Shown: positions 22,983 through 34,010 of the stretch, piece after piece
Numbering within the stretch: the first letter of the stretch is position 1
Layout of the letters: each line of letters opens with the position of its first letter
Assembly (NCBI GenBank): GCA_013339765.2
Contig: CM023457.1
Location: 53,841,745-53,905,744, forward strand
DNA length: 64,000 bases
Direction: 5' to 3'
Source: Haemaphysalis longicornis
Lineage: Eukaryota > Arthropoda > Arachnida > Ixodida > Ixodidae
Notes under the pieces: generated by a model
What the model saw: only the letters and a program-made list of their open reading frames with translations
What the model was told of the DNA's origin: nothing
Database searches by the model: none
Translations under genes and position numbers: made by a program

Positions 22983-23790
22983 GTGCCGGCCCAGAACATG
23001 TCACTCCTGCCGATAACACGTCTCCGTAGCGCGAAATTTAAGTTTTTCAGCACCTGTTGCCTTTCTTAATCAAAAAATGTATTTCGTAGCTGGAGTGGAG
23101 CTCAGCGAGGTACTTAATATAAGTTTCTTGAAAATAAAAAATCCTGGGCCATCTCCACTAACGTGAAACCAGGTGAGGGGCGGAGCATGCAGTGTGTAAG
23201 TGTATCTTGGCACCTTGGCGTTTTTGCCAACGGAGATGAAGCCGTTTGGGGGGGGGGGGGTGGTACAGGTATACAGCTTTGCTGTAAAACTCTTGTCTTT
23301 GAAGCACGAAACTCTCTAGTACGAGGCGTAAACGAGTGTCCCGGTGTCTTTTTAGAACGCGTTACGTTCTAGCGCGAGGCGTAAACGAGTTTTCTGGTGT
23401 TTTAGTACCGGGACTACGTGAGACAAACGACGGTTACGACGACGACGATGACAGGAGTCGCCAACAGCCCCAGCCCCTCAGGGGCTTCGCCCCGAATAAA
23501 AATAAAGCGGAATTTTGTCGTCACGGCATCCTTAAGGAAAATTCTTGCGAGCGCTGTGTCGTCGACGTCATTCGCCCAGATTCCGCTACGACCCTTTTGT
23601 TCGAATGGAAAACAACGCGGTCGAGGAAGCCAGTCCTCCTCAGTTTATTAACCATGCCCACATATGCTAATCACGGAATACTAGCGGTTCCGTAGGTGCT
23701 TGTGACAGACCCAGCTGAAACCACCGAATATGGTTCGGTCCAAACATGACAGTGTTCCTGGAAAAGTTCGCGCTCGCGTGCCATTTTTTG

Positions 23791-23791
23791 A

Positions 23792-23854
<63 letters not shown>

Positions 23855-23857
23855 ACA
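23791..23857. repeat. (ATAA)n microsatellite
   Basis: Sixteen or so tetranucleotide units, followed by two ACAA variants, ~45 bp upstream of the exon 3 acceptor of the M13 pseudogene. Confidence 0.95.
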
Positions 23858-23900
23858 AACAAAAGTCAACGTAATTCTTTCTTCTCCATCTGCCTTCCAG

Positions 23901-24165
23901 GACGGAGATCGTTCCCGCCGAGCGGCAGACTGCCGTACAGAAGGCCGCCCGGCTGTACAAGTCGTGCGGAGACATCGTGACGCAGGACACGGACTACACG
24001 CCGCGCATCCGGGCCTACATGAGGGACATGGAACTGCCGTGGCCACACCGCTCGAACGGGAACGATCAGATTGCGGTCGAGGTCATGGTCAAGGCAAAGC
24101 TTTATTGGTCCTGGCCTTCCTTAGTCAAGATCGAGTTCACGGACTTCGGAAACGGCGCCACACAG
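23901..24165 (+). pseudogene. M13 peptidase pseudogene, exon 3
   Basis: Acceptor TCTGCCTTCCAG opens an exon whose first G completes an Arg codon from exon 2. It then reads 88 uninterrupted codons, including QKAARLYKSC and, further on, LPWPH, to the donor ACACAG/GTTAGT. The KA...LYKSC segment and the later L-PWP are typical of the M13 N-terminal (peptidase_M13_N) domain. No stop or frameshift is seen in this exon. The codon bias is G/C-rich at third positions, unlike the surrounding repeats. Confidence 0.8.
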
Positions 24166-24412
24166 GTTAGTCACCGATTCCACAATCGTCGTCATAGTTA
24201 TATCATCCTTCCACGTTCACTGCCGAACGCTGTGCCATGCTCGTTCATTCATCCCCGTGAATGTTTTGGCCTCACCGCCTCTGCGTGTTTTCTGTGGCCC
24301 GACAGTGGCAAGTCGTACCTCGATAAATCTTCGGCTACACGAGTGGTCTGCTTGCTGCAGGTGCTGCTTGCTGCACGTAGTAATGAAGCATGCATTCCAG
24401 CGCTATTGTTTG

Positions 24413-25190
24413 AATGAATGAGAGACAGAGAGAGATAGCTTTATTAAAAGAAGTCGCCCCAAGTCCGGGGCTGCGGGTATGGAGCTGAGGGCCAACTCTG
24501 CCCGTTCCGTCAGCTGTCGCTGGCCTTGATCGGTTTAGTCGGCCAGCCACTCCTCCAACTTGGCAAAGTGGCCTGAGGTATGGGCGGGAGAGCGGGATTC
24601 TGGGTGCAAGTGCAAAATGTGTGATACGTGTCCGGGTATTCACCGCAGTGTGGACATTGTGGTGTACCCTCAATTTTTCGGAATTTGTGCATCATGTAAG
24701 CAGTGGGAAGCGACAGGGTCTGTATTTATCAAAGTATAGCTGAGTGCCGTCGTGTTCGTGTGCTGTGAGGTGCCGGGAACAGCTGTCTGGAAAGTCGTGC
24801 CTCCCGAAGAGCTTCTCTTGTGTCAATATAGCGGATTCCTGAGAAGGGCATGGCCCTCCGATGACCATCCGCTGGTGCCCGGATGTTAAGTTCGCGGGCG
24901 AGGGCATTGGCGCGCTCATTTCCAGGGATGCACTCATGCCCAGGGACCCAGAGCAGCTTCAATCGAGTTGAGCCACTCTGTATTGCTTTTTCTGCTATCT
25001 GGGCTGCAGTTGTGTTCAACTGATTGACACGCCGGTTGCGAGTGGGTGAAGATTATTGCACAGTCGCGGCGTGTGCAGCGTTGAATGGCTCTTGCTATTG
25101 CTCTTGATTCAAGGTCTGGCTGCTTCTGTAGTTTTAAAGAGAGGCGGTCCCCTACGACAGGAAGATGAAACATTGGATGTTATTCCTCAC
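24413..25190 (-). pseudogene. LINE 3' end: RNase H tail and zinc-knuckle domain
   Basis: On the minus strand a frame with IQRCTRRDCAIIFTHSQ (~25080) is followed by LLWVPGHECIPGNERANALA (~24930), the end of an RNase H domain. Next come RQLFPAPHSTRTRR and the cysteine motif PQCPHCGEYPDTYHTFC (~24650). It ends AATAAAGCTATCTCTCTCTG and CATTCATT. This is a 5'-truncated, frameshifted LINE of the RNase H-bearing I/Jockey group inserted antisense in intron 3 of the M13 pseudogene. Confidence 0.8.
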
Positions 25191-26388
25191 GTCCCGTAGT
25201 TATCGACGCAATCTCCACGACTTGTCTTAATAGCAAAGTACGGCAAGCAGAATAAGATTAAAAGTGCCACACAGCCAGTTCCTTTAAATTCTGGTATGCC
25301 ACGATGAACACTTCATGTTACGTTGATTATTCCATAAGCGTGGCGTCTGCTAACTTTTGTTTCTCCCTGTCTATGTGGGACAGATATCGTGAGGTTGCTT
25401 TTTGAATCCTAAGACGCAGGAAGGTTGCCAATCTTGGTGTTCGAAGCGCTCGAAGAAGAAAGAAATTGGCCACGTATCTGCTCACTTCGTTGCAAACGCC
25501 CTCAAAAGATGAGATGAGAGTCTTCTGCCAACCATGCCACGGAAATTCCTGTCTTCTCTCTCCCGCAAATCTGTCACGCTCTTCCCTTACAATTTCGCTC
25601 CTCCCACGATTAGCTGTAAAGGAGGTTTGCCGAAATCCGTTCAGTTTTTGCGAGTTGCACTGCACACGCGCTACCCGTTGCTACCTTTTGTTGCTGTTGT
25701 ACTTGGAACGCCGCCACATGGTGACGACTCGATGCGTGCTCCCTTTGTAGTTTTGGGCCAAAATATCTTTTTCAATCTGTATTTTTTAATTCCCAGTATA
25801 AAATAAGAACAGAGATACCGCAAAAACCTAACAGAAATTCCTGTCGTAAGACAAAATCTTTGTTGCGACAACAGAGTCCTGTTATTACGACAAAGCCATC
25901 TGTTGCGACACACATGTCTGTCGTAACGACAAAGTCAATTTTACCAACGACAAGCTGTACTGTAGTCACAACAGAACTACCATTTACGCTACTCTGCACA
26001 ATCGGCAATAACATTGAAACCGTGCATGTGCAATTCCTGATGGAACACCAGGATCACAACAGGAAAGGAGTTCGGCACGATGGAACATCAAAATCAGGAC
26101 AGGAATTGCACACACGACAGAACATTAGAATCACGACACGACAAGAATATGGCAAGACGGCAGTACGACACGCGAAAATACGACAGACTACAGAAAATTC
26201 TTTTGTCGTCTTTTCTACTGAGTTTGTGTAGCAAAAATCAAGCAGCCATGTATATTTAAATAGAAGAACGCTGAAAATACCACTCAATATTCATGTCTTG
26301 CTTCAGATATACCTAATGTTTTCTTTTTGCTCAGCAATGTTGAAAAGTATGAACATTGTCACCAGATTTGGTAGTTTAAAAATATTTT
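25191..26388. other. Intron 3 remainder; GACAA/TTGTCG-rich stretch
   Basis: At 25840-26220 words such as ACGACAAAG, TTGCGACAACAG and CACGACA alternate on both strands without a fixed period. No gene recognised. Confidence 0.4.
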
Positions 26389-26665
26389 AACACGAAAGTG
26401 TTTTATTCCCGGATACACGAAGATTTTGCTGACGTCATATCCGTCACGGAAGTGACGCCAGTACAACGAAGCAAGCGGCCTGTAAAGGGTGCATCCCTGC
26501 ACATAGGGTCTTCTTGTGGGGAAGCAACCTTTAGTACTAAAGAGCACATTATACTTGGAGTTCGTTTTCGGGTGTTATGTCTTAACACGAAAGTTTTATG
26601 CCGCGATACCCCATGATTTCTCTGACGTCATATTCACCACGGAAATGACGCCAGTGCACCTTTGC
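26389..26665 (+). repeat. ~190-bp tandem duplication with CRE-like motifs
   Basis: TTAACACGAAAGTGTTTTAT...GCTGACGTCATATCCGTCACGG recurs 190 bp on as TTAACACGAAAGTTTTATG...TCTGACGTCATATTCACCACGG. Both copies keep TGACGTCA, a consensus cAMP-response element, and a second TGACGCCA half-site. Confidence 0.65.
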
Positions 26666-26960
26666 CGAAGCGACCCGCCAGCAGGACGCCGCTCGCCAAG
26701 CACACCCACAATACAGATCATGCTCACCTGCAGATTTCGCTGCACATTTCACTTTCTTGTTTCAGTGATTCCTATGACAGAGGAATCAACCACAGTTTTT
26801 TTATATAAACGTTTCGTTCAAGAATTCTTTTAACTGTTGGCCTGCCCGTTGAATCGAGGGACAGATAGACAGCGATACGAAAATTTCCGCGTTTAAGTAT
26901 CCAAAGAAAGAAATGTGCGCCGTATTCATTGCGTCCCTCACCACTTCCTGTTTGTTGCAG

Positions 26961-27223
26961 GTGCTGCTGTCGCCGTCGAGGGAGGAGATATCGAGTGGGT
27001 AAACGACATGCGAGAGCGTCGTGGGAAGCTCGGCGACTACGAACAGTACTTCAACACGCTGTTCGAGCACTTCGTGGGCGGGAGCAAGGGCGGCATCACC
27101 TTGAAACAGCTGCTCTAGCATGAAGAAACCGTCCTGGCAACGCTATCGGAACTGCTGGACGAGAGTCCCACCCCCGTTCAATTTACTCCCGACCCCTTAG
27201 CGGCCGAATTCCTTAAAAAATGA
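26961..27223 (+). pseudogene. M13 peptidase pseudogene, exon 4 (frameshift and nonsense)
   Basis: Acceptor TGTTTGTTGCAG leads in phase 0 to VLLSPSRE, then a stop (TAA) would follow. The neighbouring frame continues DIEWVNDMRERRGKLGDY and reaches FVGGSKGGITLKQLL, so a one-base loss near 26985 is implied. That frame is then ended by TAG at 27116, in place of a probable Gln or similar codon, but stays open afterwards (HEETVLATLSELLDESPTP) to TGA at 27221. No good donor site follows. Together with the exon 2 lesion this makes three disablements. The zinc-binding half (HExxH, ExxxD) was not seen downstream. Confidence 0.75.
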
Positions 27224-27640
27224 AACAAAACACATCCAATTGCTTCGAGGCAACTATTCCGCAATTCCTTCCCTGGCTATGAAGTAACGGTTAGCATTAA
27301 ATCCGTGGGCTGTGAGGCAATTTTGTTGCAATGATTTCAGTTGATGCCGCCGTATTATTTCAAACTGCATCTTCCAATTGCGTCAGTTGATGTACCACTT
27401 CTCATTTAGAGCATAGCAACGGAAACACTCTGAAAAGACTTGCTCGGCACACAAACGGCCTGTCATTACCCTTTGGTAAACCATAGACGTTTCCTTGTAG
27501 AATCTAGCCGTTAGTTATCCGCTGTGAACGCAGCTACTTATATTAGGGTTGGAAAGTCTTACTCTCGTGGACTTCAGCCCACCTTGAATGTTCTATGCAT
27601 TAACAGCCACCCTATAGGTTGTATTCACTGGCGAGGCACA
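27224..27640. other. No gene recognised
   Basis: Downstream of the last visible M13 exon; no further M13-like exon found. Confidence 0.4.
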
Positions 27641-27656
27641 CATGCAGCCAACCATG

Positions 27657-27738
27657 TGAGTGGGCCCACGGCCGGACTGGAGGAGTGGCGAAAGCGGGGC
27701 GCCCGCCACTCCTCCAGCCCGGCCGTGGTGGGCCGTCA
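27657..27738. repeat. Near-perfect GC-rich palindrome (~32-bp arms)
   Basis: GGGCCCACGGCCGGACTGGAGGAGTGGCG is followed after ~13 bases by CGCCACTCCTCCAGCCCGGCCGTGGTGGGCC, complementary apart from one mismatch and one or two bulged bases. Such an arm pair would form a very stable hairpin. Confidence 0.85.
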
Positions 27739-27885
27739 CTGGTTACGAAGGGCTCCGAGGGATGGCGGTACTTGTCAGTGCTAAGCGCGTGCTTTGTGTT
27801 GGACGTTCCAAACTTTACCTTACCGAACGCAAAGTAATGCCTCGACTCCAATGTGAATGAGATTAAAAACATCTCTGTTGACGCC

Positions 27886-27929
<44 letters not shown>

Positions 27930-28115
27930 TTTTTATTGAGCTAAGTTTAGGTGGGGTGTTCCTCATTTCAGAACCGGGTTGAAACGGAGAAGACGACGCA
28001 CGCCGGTGTTTTTTTTATTTCTGCGGCGCGCGGCCATCCACGCCATGTCCGTGGCGCTTCGGCCATGCCCGTTGCCATTTCCAGTGTTGTCAAGCGAAGA
28101 AATTGGCAGCTAAAC
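27739..28115 (-). mobile_element. Probable LINE 3' end with (GA)n tail
   Basis: A (GA)n run at 27892-27924 is followed on the minus-strand side by GCTCAATAAAAACTTTTCTC, the same tail type as the LINE ending at 56378 (CTCAATAAAGTATTTTCTC). The limits on the 28 kb side are not clear, and 27739-27891 is unassigned. Confidence 0.45.
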
Positions 28116-28844
28116 TTTTCGGTAAATACCATCTATATTCGAGAAAAGCGAGAGCTACGGAGCACATCGCGTTTTAAAAACGTGGGGCCCGTGGATGCTT
28201 CAAGCAAGCTAACGAAAATACGGGGGGTGAAGTAACTTTTCGGGGAAAATGACTTGATTGAATAAATAAATAGCAAGAAAACGTGGAAAATTAGGCAGAA
28301 TCGAAGAAGGGAAAGAAAGAGATGACAAAGGGAACTTATCTTGACGGCAACAGAAGTGCTGCCAGCAAATAACTTCCTTGGCCAGTTACGTCTACCTAAG
28401 TGCTTCGAATGCGAAAGCGGGGCGGAACTAAATAAAACTGTGTACGGCTACATAGCATTTCCACCTCTTCAATGCATTTGGTGTTTTGGCGGGTATTACT
28501 TCGAGCGACTCGTTTTCTGCAACACCGTGCACCTTTCTTATGCACATTTTTCTTACACCGCATCCTCTCTATAATCAGGTGTCTGCGCTCTGCAGCCGTT
28601 CTACTCACGTACCATCCCGTTAAGGTGTCACGCGGCACGCACTAATCTACAAAATTGTAACGTTTCCAATTGATAGACGTGAATTTTGCGAAGCGGGCAC
28701 ACTGCCCTTCAAGGCTCCCAATTCGTAGCCAATCCCTCAATTGTGCACGTGCTAGGAATAAGGGAACAACCTTTGCTGTGCGCTGTTGACGGGCGAAAGG
28801 AGCGCAGTTGGCAGAACAGGTTGGAAGCCCATCGGAGCACACAT
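28116..28844. other. No gene recognised
   Basis: No domain, long frame or repeat partner was seen in this stretch. Confidence 0.4.
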
Positions 28845-29010
28845 ACGTTTTATGCAGTGTTGTACGGAACGGCGTTACAAGAAACGGCGTTCCTGGAACT
28901 AGTTCATTTTTGGAGGAACGGAGGAACGCCGCCGTTCCATTAAGGGTCGGTGGAACTGTAACGGTAACTCGTTACGTTTTTGAAGGAACGGCAGGAACGG
29001 AGTTCCTGCC
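28845..29010. repeat. GGAACG-rich dispersed repeat, copy 1
   Basis: CAGTGTTGTACGGAACGGC followed by many GGAACG/CGTTCC words, with AGGAACGGAGTTCCTGCCG forming a local palindrome. An inverted relative lies at 33490-33690 (…GAACGTTGTACAACACTGG). Confidence 0.6.
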
Positions 29011-29297
29011 GTTACATCGCTGGTATTTGGCTGTTTTTGATGCCAAGGCACGAGTACAAAAATCCACAAGTCGCTACTGCGTAGCTCTTCCCGTACGTGC
29101 TTCCTCGAAGGTCAAAGGCAGAAGAATAACCACGCAGCAGGCCGCAGCTTGTGCTTGCTTCCATGCTGGTTGCTTACGCGGAGTTCGACGGGTGAATAGC
29201 GTAGCCGCGAGAATGCTTTTCACCCTTCTTCGTTTGTCTGGGGAGGTCAGAATGCGCGTCTGGCTGATAGAATTCTTCCCTGGCGGGAAAGAATAAA

Positions 29298-29526
29298 GAG
29301 TTTTAGCAGTCCGTCCGTTCTGTCGTATGCGTTGTTACTGGGTTGGCCAGGACCCGGCTGGGAACTTGGGCATTCGTCGTGGTAGGGGGATTAGTTCCGC
29401 GGGCCTGCCTTCGCCATGTCCGCGCCTCCGCACCCTTCCTACTCGCCCTTCCGCGCGCTCAGGGGCAGACCGGTCCCGGTAAACCCGGTACCAACGTAGC
29501 CAACGAAACGGACGGACTGCTAAACG
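29298..29526. mobile_element. Palindromic MITE family D (copy 2)
   Basis: AGAGTTTTAGCAGTCCGTCCGT at the left; ACGGACGGACTGCTAAAC at the right; internal CAGGACCCGGCTGGG and GACCGGTCCCGGTAAAC arms are also partly complementary. Confidence 0.7.
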
Positions 29527-29529
29527 GGA

Positions 29530-29640
29530 TCCGCACATTTCGGTGTCGGACATTTCGGTCCAGGACGTTTTGGTGTGGACATTTCTGTACACGGACATTT
29601 TGGTGCACGACGTCTTGGCCCAGACATTTTGAGTGAGGGG
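29530..29640 (+). repeat. ACATTTCGGTG minisatellite
   Basis: Five or six imperfect units of ~18-20 bp (ACATTTCGGTGTCGG, ACATTTCGGTCCAGG, ACGTTTTGGTGTGG). The reverse complement of the array at 32910-33053. Confidence 0.75.
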
Positions 29641-30122
29641 ATGTCCCAGGCATTCTTTGAACATTTTAGCTTTAATATTGTGATTTCGTGAATTCATATG
29701 ATTTTACGTTTGAGACTTGTGCTTGCGCCGCCGTATGTGGAAACAAACGCTAAACCCTGGCGGAGCATTGTCACGTGAAACCAAATTTCTGTAGTAGATG
29801 TTAAAAATTAACGTTGTTAATTTGGATCCGTTCAACCATTTTTTTGTTATTTTAACATTCCTGTGAACAACCCTAATACTTTAAGTGTTACCAAAGCGCT
29901 TTCCTTTGACTTCACCCAACGGTGCAATACGCTGCTGCTTTTAGTCTATTGCTTTAGTCTATTGCCCCCCCCCCTTCCCCAGCAAAACTTCGGCGAAAAA
30001 ACAACAGAAAAACGAGGTCGATTAAGCGCGTGTGCATTTCGTTTTATTATTCTCTCAATCAATCTCGCCTTCGTTGCATTCGGTGTCAGTTCTACTTAAA
30101 ACTAACAAACTAACAATCGCAC
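29641..30122. other. No gene recognised
   Basis: AT-rich; a C9 run near 29965 is the only notable simple sequence. Confidence 0.4.
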
Positions 30123-31727
30123 TTAAAGGAGCCATGAAGAGAAAACACAAGTTTGGTTCATTCGAAAGATTGCCTCGTTAGAACCATAACGACACCACTT
30201 ATAACGCAAACTTCGCTCAAATAAGCTACATAATTAGGAAAAACGGGAATGGTCATGCGACCCACCAGCTCATTTCCCGCAACAGAACCTATGCCGTCAC
30301 ATGGGCTAAGCTCTGCGATTGGCGGAGGCCGGCAAAAGCAAACGCATGTTAGGCAGGGCTTACAGTTTGCATAGCGAGCTAAATGCCCGTGAAACATACT
30401 GCACATTCTTTTTATGACAAAGAACGGTGGAGTAAACGGTTGAAGTTCCGAACGAACACGCAAGCGTGTGCGCCAATGCGTACGAAACAACCGCCTGGCC
30501 GAGCTCGACATCTCGCCGTCGCGCAGACGAATTTTCGGGTTCGAGGCGCTCTGACCTTGGAGGAAAAATGCCGTAACACCGCGCATTGACGCTCGTATCT
30601 TTCTGGTCGAAGCAGAAAGCTCGCGCGAACGGCTTTCCATACACGACACCGGCCAACTGGCATAAGCGATACTGCTACTGAAGTTGAACTATTATTAACC
30701 GTAATAAAAAAAAATTACCCCGCATTTCCCCGAGGGGGAGAATGTGAAAGTGCGAATGCACGGTTGTCGGCCCGCTTGCGGCGCTTGCGCTCGGCCCCCG
30801 CAGCCCACCGCCTCGCCGCCTTCTCTTCCATCTCTTCCATCGGGTTTGTAGTATCACGTGTACACCACGCAGTTATCAAGCCGCTATAACGCCGCTGAGT
30901 CGCCAACGCACGCCGCTGACGACGTAGTTTGAATGCGTTAAAGATATAAGGCGCGTCTAACACTGATATCACCGTCGCGTCCGTAGCTTGGTCGGTAGAG
31001 CGTCGCGCTGCGGCCGCAAAGTCCTCGGATCGAAACCTGGCGCCGGATGCTGTTTCTTTTTCAAATATAGAGGAGCACTGCGGACGCCAACGCCGCCGCC
31101 GGCGGTGGATGGTTTGGGGTCGCTTATAAAGTGTATTCACACTTAATACGGCACATACGTACCAGTCTGTATTCGTCCGTGGCGACGGCGCTGACGAGGC
31201 AGCGGTGCCGACGGCAGGGCGTTCGTCTGTTGTGGCTATCGCGGAATGGTCGCTTTACCGTCCACCGCGTATCCCACAACTCTTGCCGCTCGTGCACTTA
31301 GAAGCGTTGAGCGTTCAAGTGGTGTGAGGTTGTTAAATGCAAGCCGGAGCTCCTCGGCGAGAGTTTTGTTCTCCGGATCAGGCGATTCCATGACTAGGGC
31401 TGCGGGGTGCACTAGGTTTTACTAGTATTTTTAAAATGGCCGCCGTCTCGGTTTCGGCACGATTTCCGGTTCCTGTTTGATTCCCGCGTGTGGGTGCTAT
31501 ATGGAGTCGACATACTAAGTATCTGTTTCATGGACCGGCCCGTGTGACACCATTGCTCACGTCACCAAATGTGCAATTTTAGCGGGAGATTTAAAATTTT
31601 GGCTTAAATTGCCGTATTTCTCAGTGAATAAAGCATCATTTGCTTCCGGGAAAGCGCTTGGGGTACTATGAAACACCTAATCTTTCGAATAAAACAAACT
31701 TTTGTTTTCTCTTCATGGCTCCTTTAA
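30123..31727. mobile_element. TTAA-MITE family C copy carrying a nested HINE
   Basis: TTAA AGGAGCCATGAAGA at 30123 and TCTTCATGGCTCCT TTAA ending 31727. The internal sequence is inverted relative to the 17090-18210 copy (GATTGGCGGAGGCC here; GGCCTCCGCCAATC there). Subtracting the 442-bp HINE gives about 1.16 kb, matching that copy's 1.12 kb. Confidence 0.8.
30705..31146 (-). mobile_element. HINE copy nested in a TTAA-MITE
   Basis: The 3' side (left on the plus strand) has AATTACCCCGCATTTCCCCG and AGTGCGAATGCACGG; the 5' side reads GTGTATTCACACTTAA, a diverged form of the same 14-bp repeat. The core includes a tRNA-like segment (A box TAGCTTGGTCGGTAGAG, B box GGATCGAAACC). Confidence 0.75.
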
Positions 31728-32909
31728 GGTGCCGTTATTTAGGGGAGGGGAAAGCTGAGCCCCGCCGGCAATCATCCCCCTAAGTAGAGAGAGAGGGGTG
31801 TCACTTGTGCTTCACCATTGCGTCGACTGGACTTCGAAAACGGAGTCGGGGCGCCATCGGAATGACCGCGATGCGCGGAAGGGCGTAGCCAGCAAACAAT
31901 AGTGGCCATTGTTTTCTCAGCGGCTTTTTAGGTGGATTTTTGTCTCACATTATAAAGGTTTCGTGCGCCCATGGTGAATGTAAAGCTTTCGCTCTGTTTT
32001 AAACGTGATGTGTGCTATGTCATTGTTCTGAATGTATCACCCAATTCCTGCAAAAGCCTCCACTAAAAAGCTAGCAGTATGTTCTAAATAAAAAATAAAA
32101 ACATCACTGCGGTGACGCTTCGGAGACCGTGAACTCCACCACGCCAGTATGATTTTGAGGGGAAACCGAAAATAATATGGCTGAAAAAGAAATCTGGTCG
32201 AGATTCGAGCGTACAGGCAAGAGGTGGGAGGGGGGGGGGGGGGGCGCTTGAACAAAGAATTAAAATGTGGTAAATGTAGGCTTGTAAATATTAACGAAGG
32301 TTGGTTGTCCCGAACACAATGGGTGGAATTTGTATGCACAACCGGTACGCGCTTAATCAGCATTTAGGACATTAGAACCGGCGGCTGTTTTCCAAAAGGC
32401 CCGTTTTTCCTCCCCGACAATATCCTAGACCAGTGTTCGCTAATTCATTTTAGCAAGGCAGCCCAGCCTACGTAATACTCTTCATAAGGTTTTCTTCATT
32501 CTGGGGGGCTAGCTAATGTTTGTTACTTTTTGGGTATTTGAGAGTGTGCATGCAATTTATGTAATTTGGGGGTGTGTAATTTAAAAAAAAATACAAAAGA
32601 GGCGGTAGACCATCGTAAACACAGGTAATTGTCTTAGCTAAAAAAGAGCGAATATAAATTAACAACCCGTTATTAATAGAAAAAAATAACGTGTGCTAAA
32701 GAATTCAATCGGCTGCACAACAGATGTCCCCAGGAAGAGGTATTAAACAAAAATATATAAATGTAGAATTTCTAAAAATACCTGGCAAAGATCAAACATG
32801 GCATCAATAAGGAAAATAAATTCACCGCTCCAGGTTGTTGGCCATAACCCACGTTAAGCGGAAATATAAGTATAACGGCTGTCGCGAACAGGCAAGCACC
32901 GGATAATTT
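31728..32909. other. No gene recognised; G17 run
   Basis: A run of about 17 G with one A occurs near 32228-32245. The remainder is AT-rich without recognisable features. Confidence 0.4.
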
Positions 32910-33053
32910 GGTCGCCGAAATGTCCGTACACCGAAATGTCCGTACACCGAAAGGTCCGTCCACCGAAACGCCCGTACACCGATATGCCCGTACACCGATA
33001 TGTCTGTACACCGAAATGTCCGCACCGAAATATCCTGCACCGAAATGTCCTCG
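32910..33053 (+). repeat. CCGAAATGTCCGTACA minisatellite
   Basis: About eight units of 15-19 bp (CCGAAATGTCCGTACA, CCGAAACGCCCGTACA, CCGATATGTCTGTACA). It is the inverted counterpart of 29530-29640. Confidence 0.85.
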
Positions 33054-33127
33054 AGCCGTCTGGAGTTGTCCGGTGCTCCCTGAAAAAATTCGCCTAGGAG
33101 CGTTTCTTTTGATTATCTTTATCTCCA

Positions 33128-33364
33128 ACCCGCCGTGGTGGCTCAGTGGCTAAGGCGTTGCGCTGCTGAGCACGAGGTCGCGGGTTCGATTCCCTGCTGC
33201 GGCGGCCGCTTTTCTGATGGAGGCGAAAAGCAAAAACGTCCGTGTGTACGAGATTTCAGCGCACGTTAAAGATCCCCAGGTGGTCAAAATTAATCCGGAG
33301 CCTTCCACTACGGCGCGCCTCATCGCCTGCGTTGCGTCGGCGCGTTAAACCCTACAATCAATCA
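33128..33364 (+). mobile_element. Ruka-type SINE, full length
   Basis: Full tRNA-related head (A box GTGGCTCAGTGGCTAAGG, B box GGTTCGATTCC) and complete body ending GTTAAACCCTACAATCA. The exact 13-bp duplication ATCTTTATCTCCA lies at 33115-33127 and 33365-33377, which proves retroposition and fixes both ends. Confidence 0.95.
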
Positions 33365-33489
33365 ATCTTTATCTCCAGATAATCTGCTGCCGGTGGTGTT
33401 AATATTCGTATAATATATGTAGTCCGACGTGAGTTTTAAATGTCTCACTTAATTTTGACCCAGGATTATCCGACACTATGTTATAATTT

Positions 33490-33690
33490 AAAAACCTAAT
33501 TGTAACGTTAATGTAACGACACGTTCCAATCTTCGAAGTGGAACTGGAACGCGTTCCTTTCGAAATAAAGGAACTTGTAACGGGAACTCGTTTCAAAATT
33601 GGCAAGGAACGAGGAACGAGCTTTCGTTCCTATTTTGGAGGAACGTTGTACAACACTGGTTTTATGTGCGGGGCACTTCAGGAGCCAGGC
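33490..33690. repeat. GGAACG-rich dispersed repeat, copy 2
   Basis: CGTTCC/GGAACG words and the end GAACGTTGTACAACACTGG; inverted relative to 28845-29010. Confidence 0.6.
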
Positions 33691-34010
33691 TTGTCGTAGT
33701 TCGTACGGGGTCACGGTATCTAGCCACCGTAGTCACGCGGTGTCACGTACTCGATGATGGTTGGATGTTAATGGCGCAAGGCCAACTGGGGCAAAGAGCG
33801 CCAAAACAATGGTTATATATGAGAGGTGATAAACCATGAACACTAAGATAGGTAAGCAAAAAACAAAAGTAAAATCAGAAATCGGCAATGAGCATGGCTG
33901 GTGTATAGGGCCAGGGAGTGATCATGCATGGTATGAGCTATTAGGCGTAAAAATTTAACGTCTAAACATTTAAAAACGCACTTGATAGAAAACATAGAAT
34001 CGTCAGACAG

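Larger units (their letters stand above)
21898..23140. mobile_element. TTAA-MITE family C, old copy interrupted by a HINE
   Basis: 21900-22205 matches 40545-40860 (GATAACAATGATACCAAT, GTGTGAAGCAGT, CGCATCACTTGAATGCTAA) and 22983-23130 matches 40865-41030 (CATAACACGTGACTGTGG versus GATAACACGTCTCCGTAG; GGAGCTGAG versus GGAGCTCAG). Removing the intervening 774 bp leaves about 470 bp, close to the 514 bp of the uninterrupted copy. The termini are too diverged to show clean TTAA. Confidence 0.7.

Noticed and set aside
23667..23990. Minus-strand frames with long YLFI runs
   Set aside because: Translation of the (ATAA)n microsatellite.
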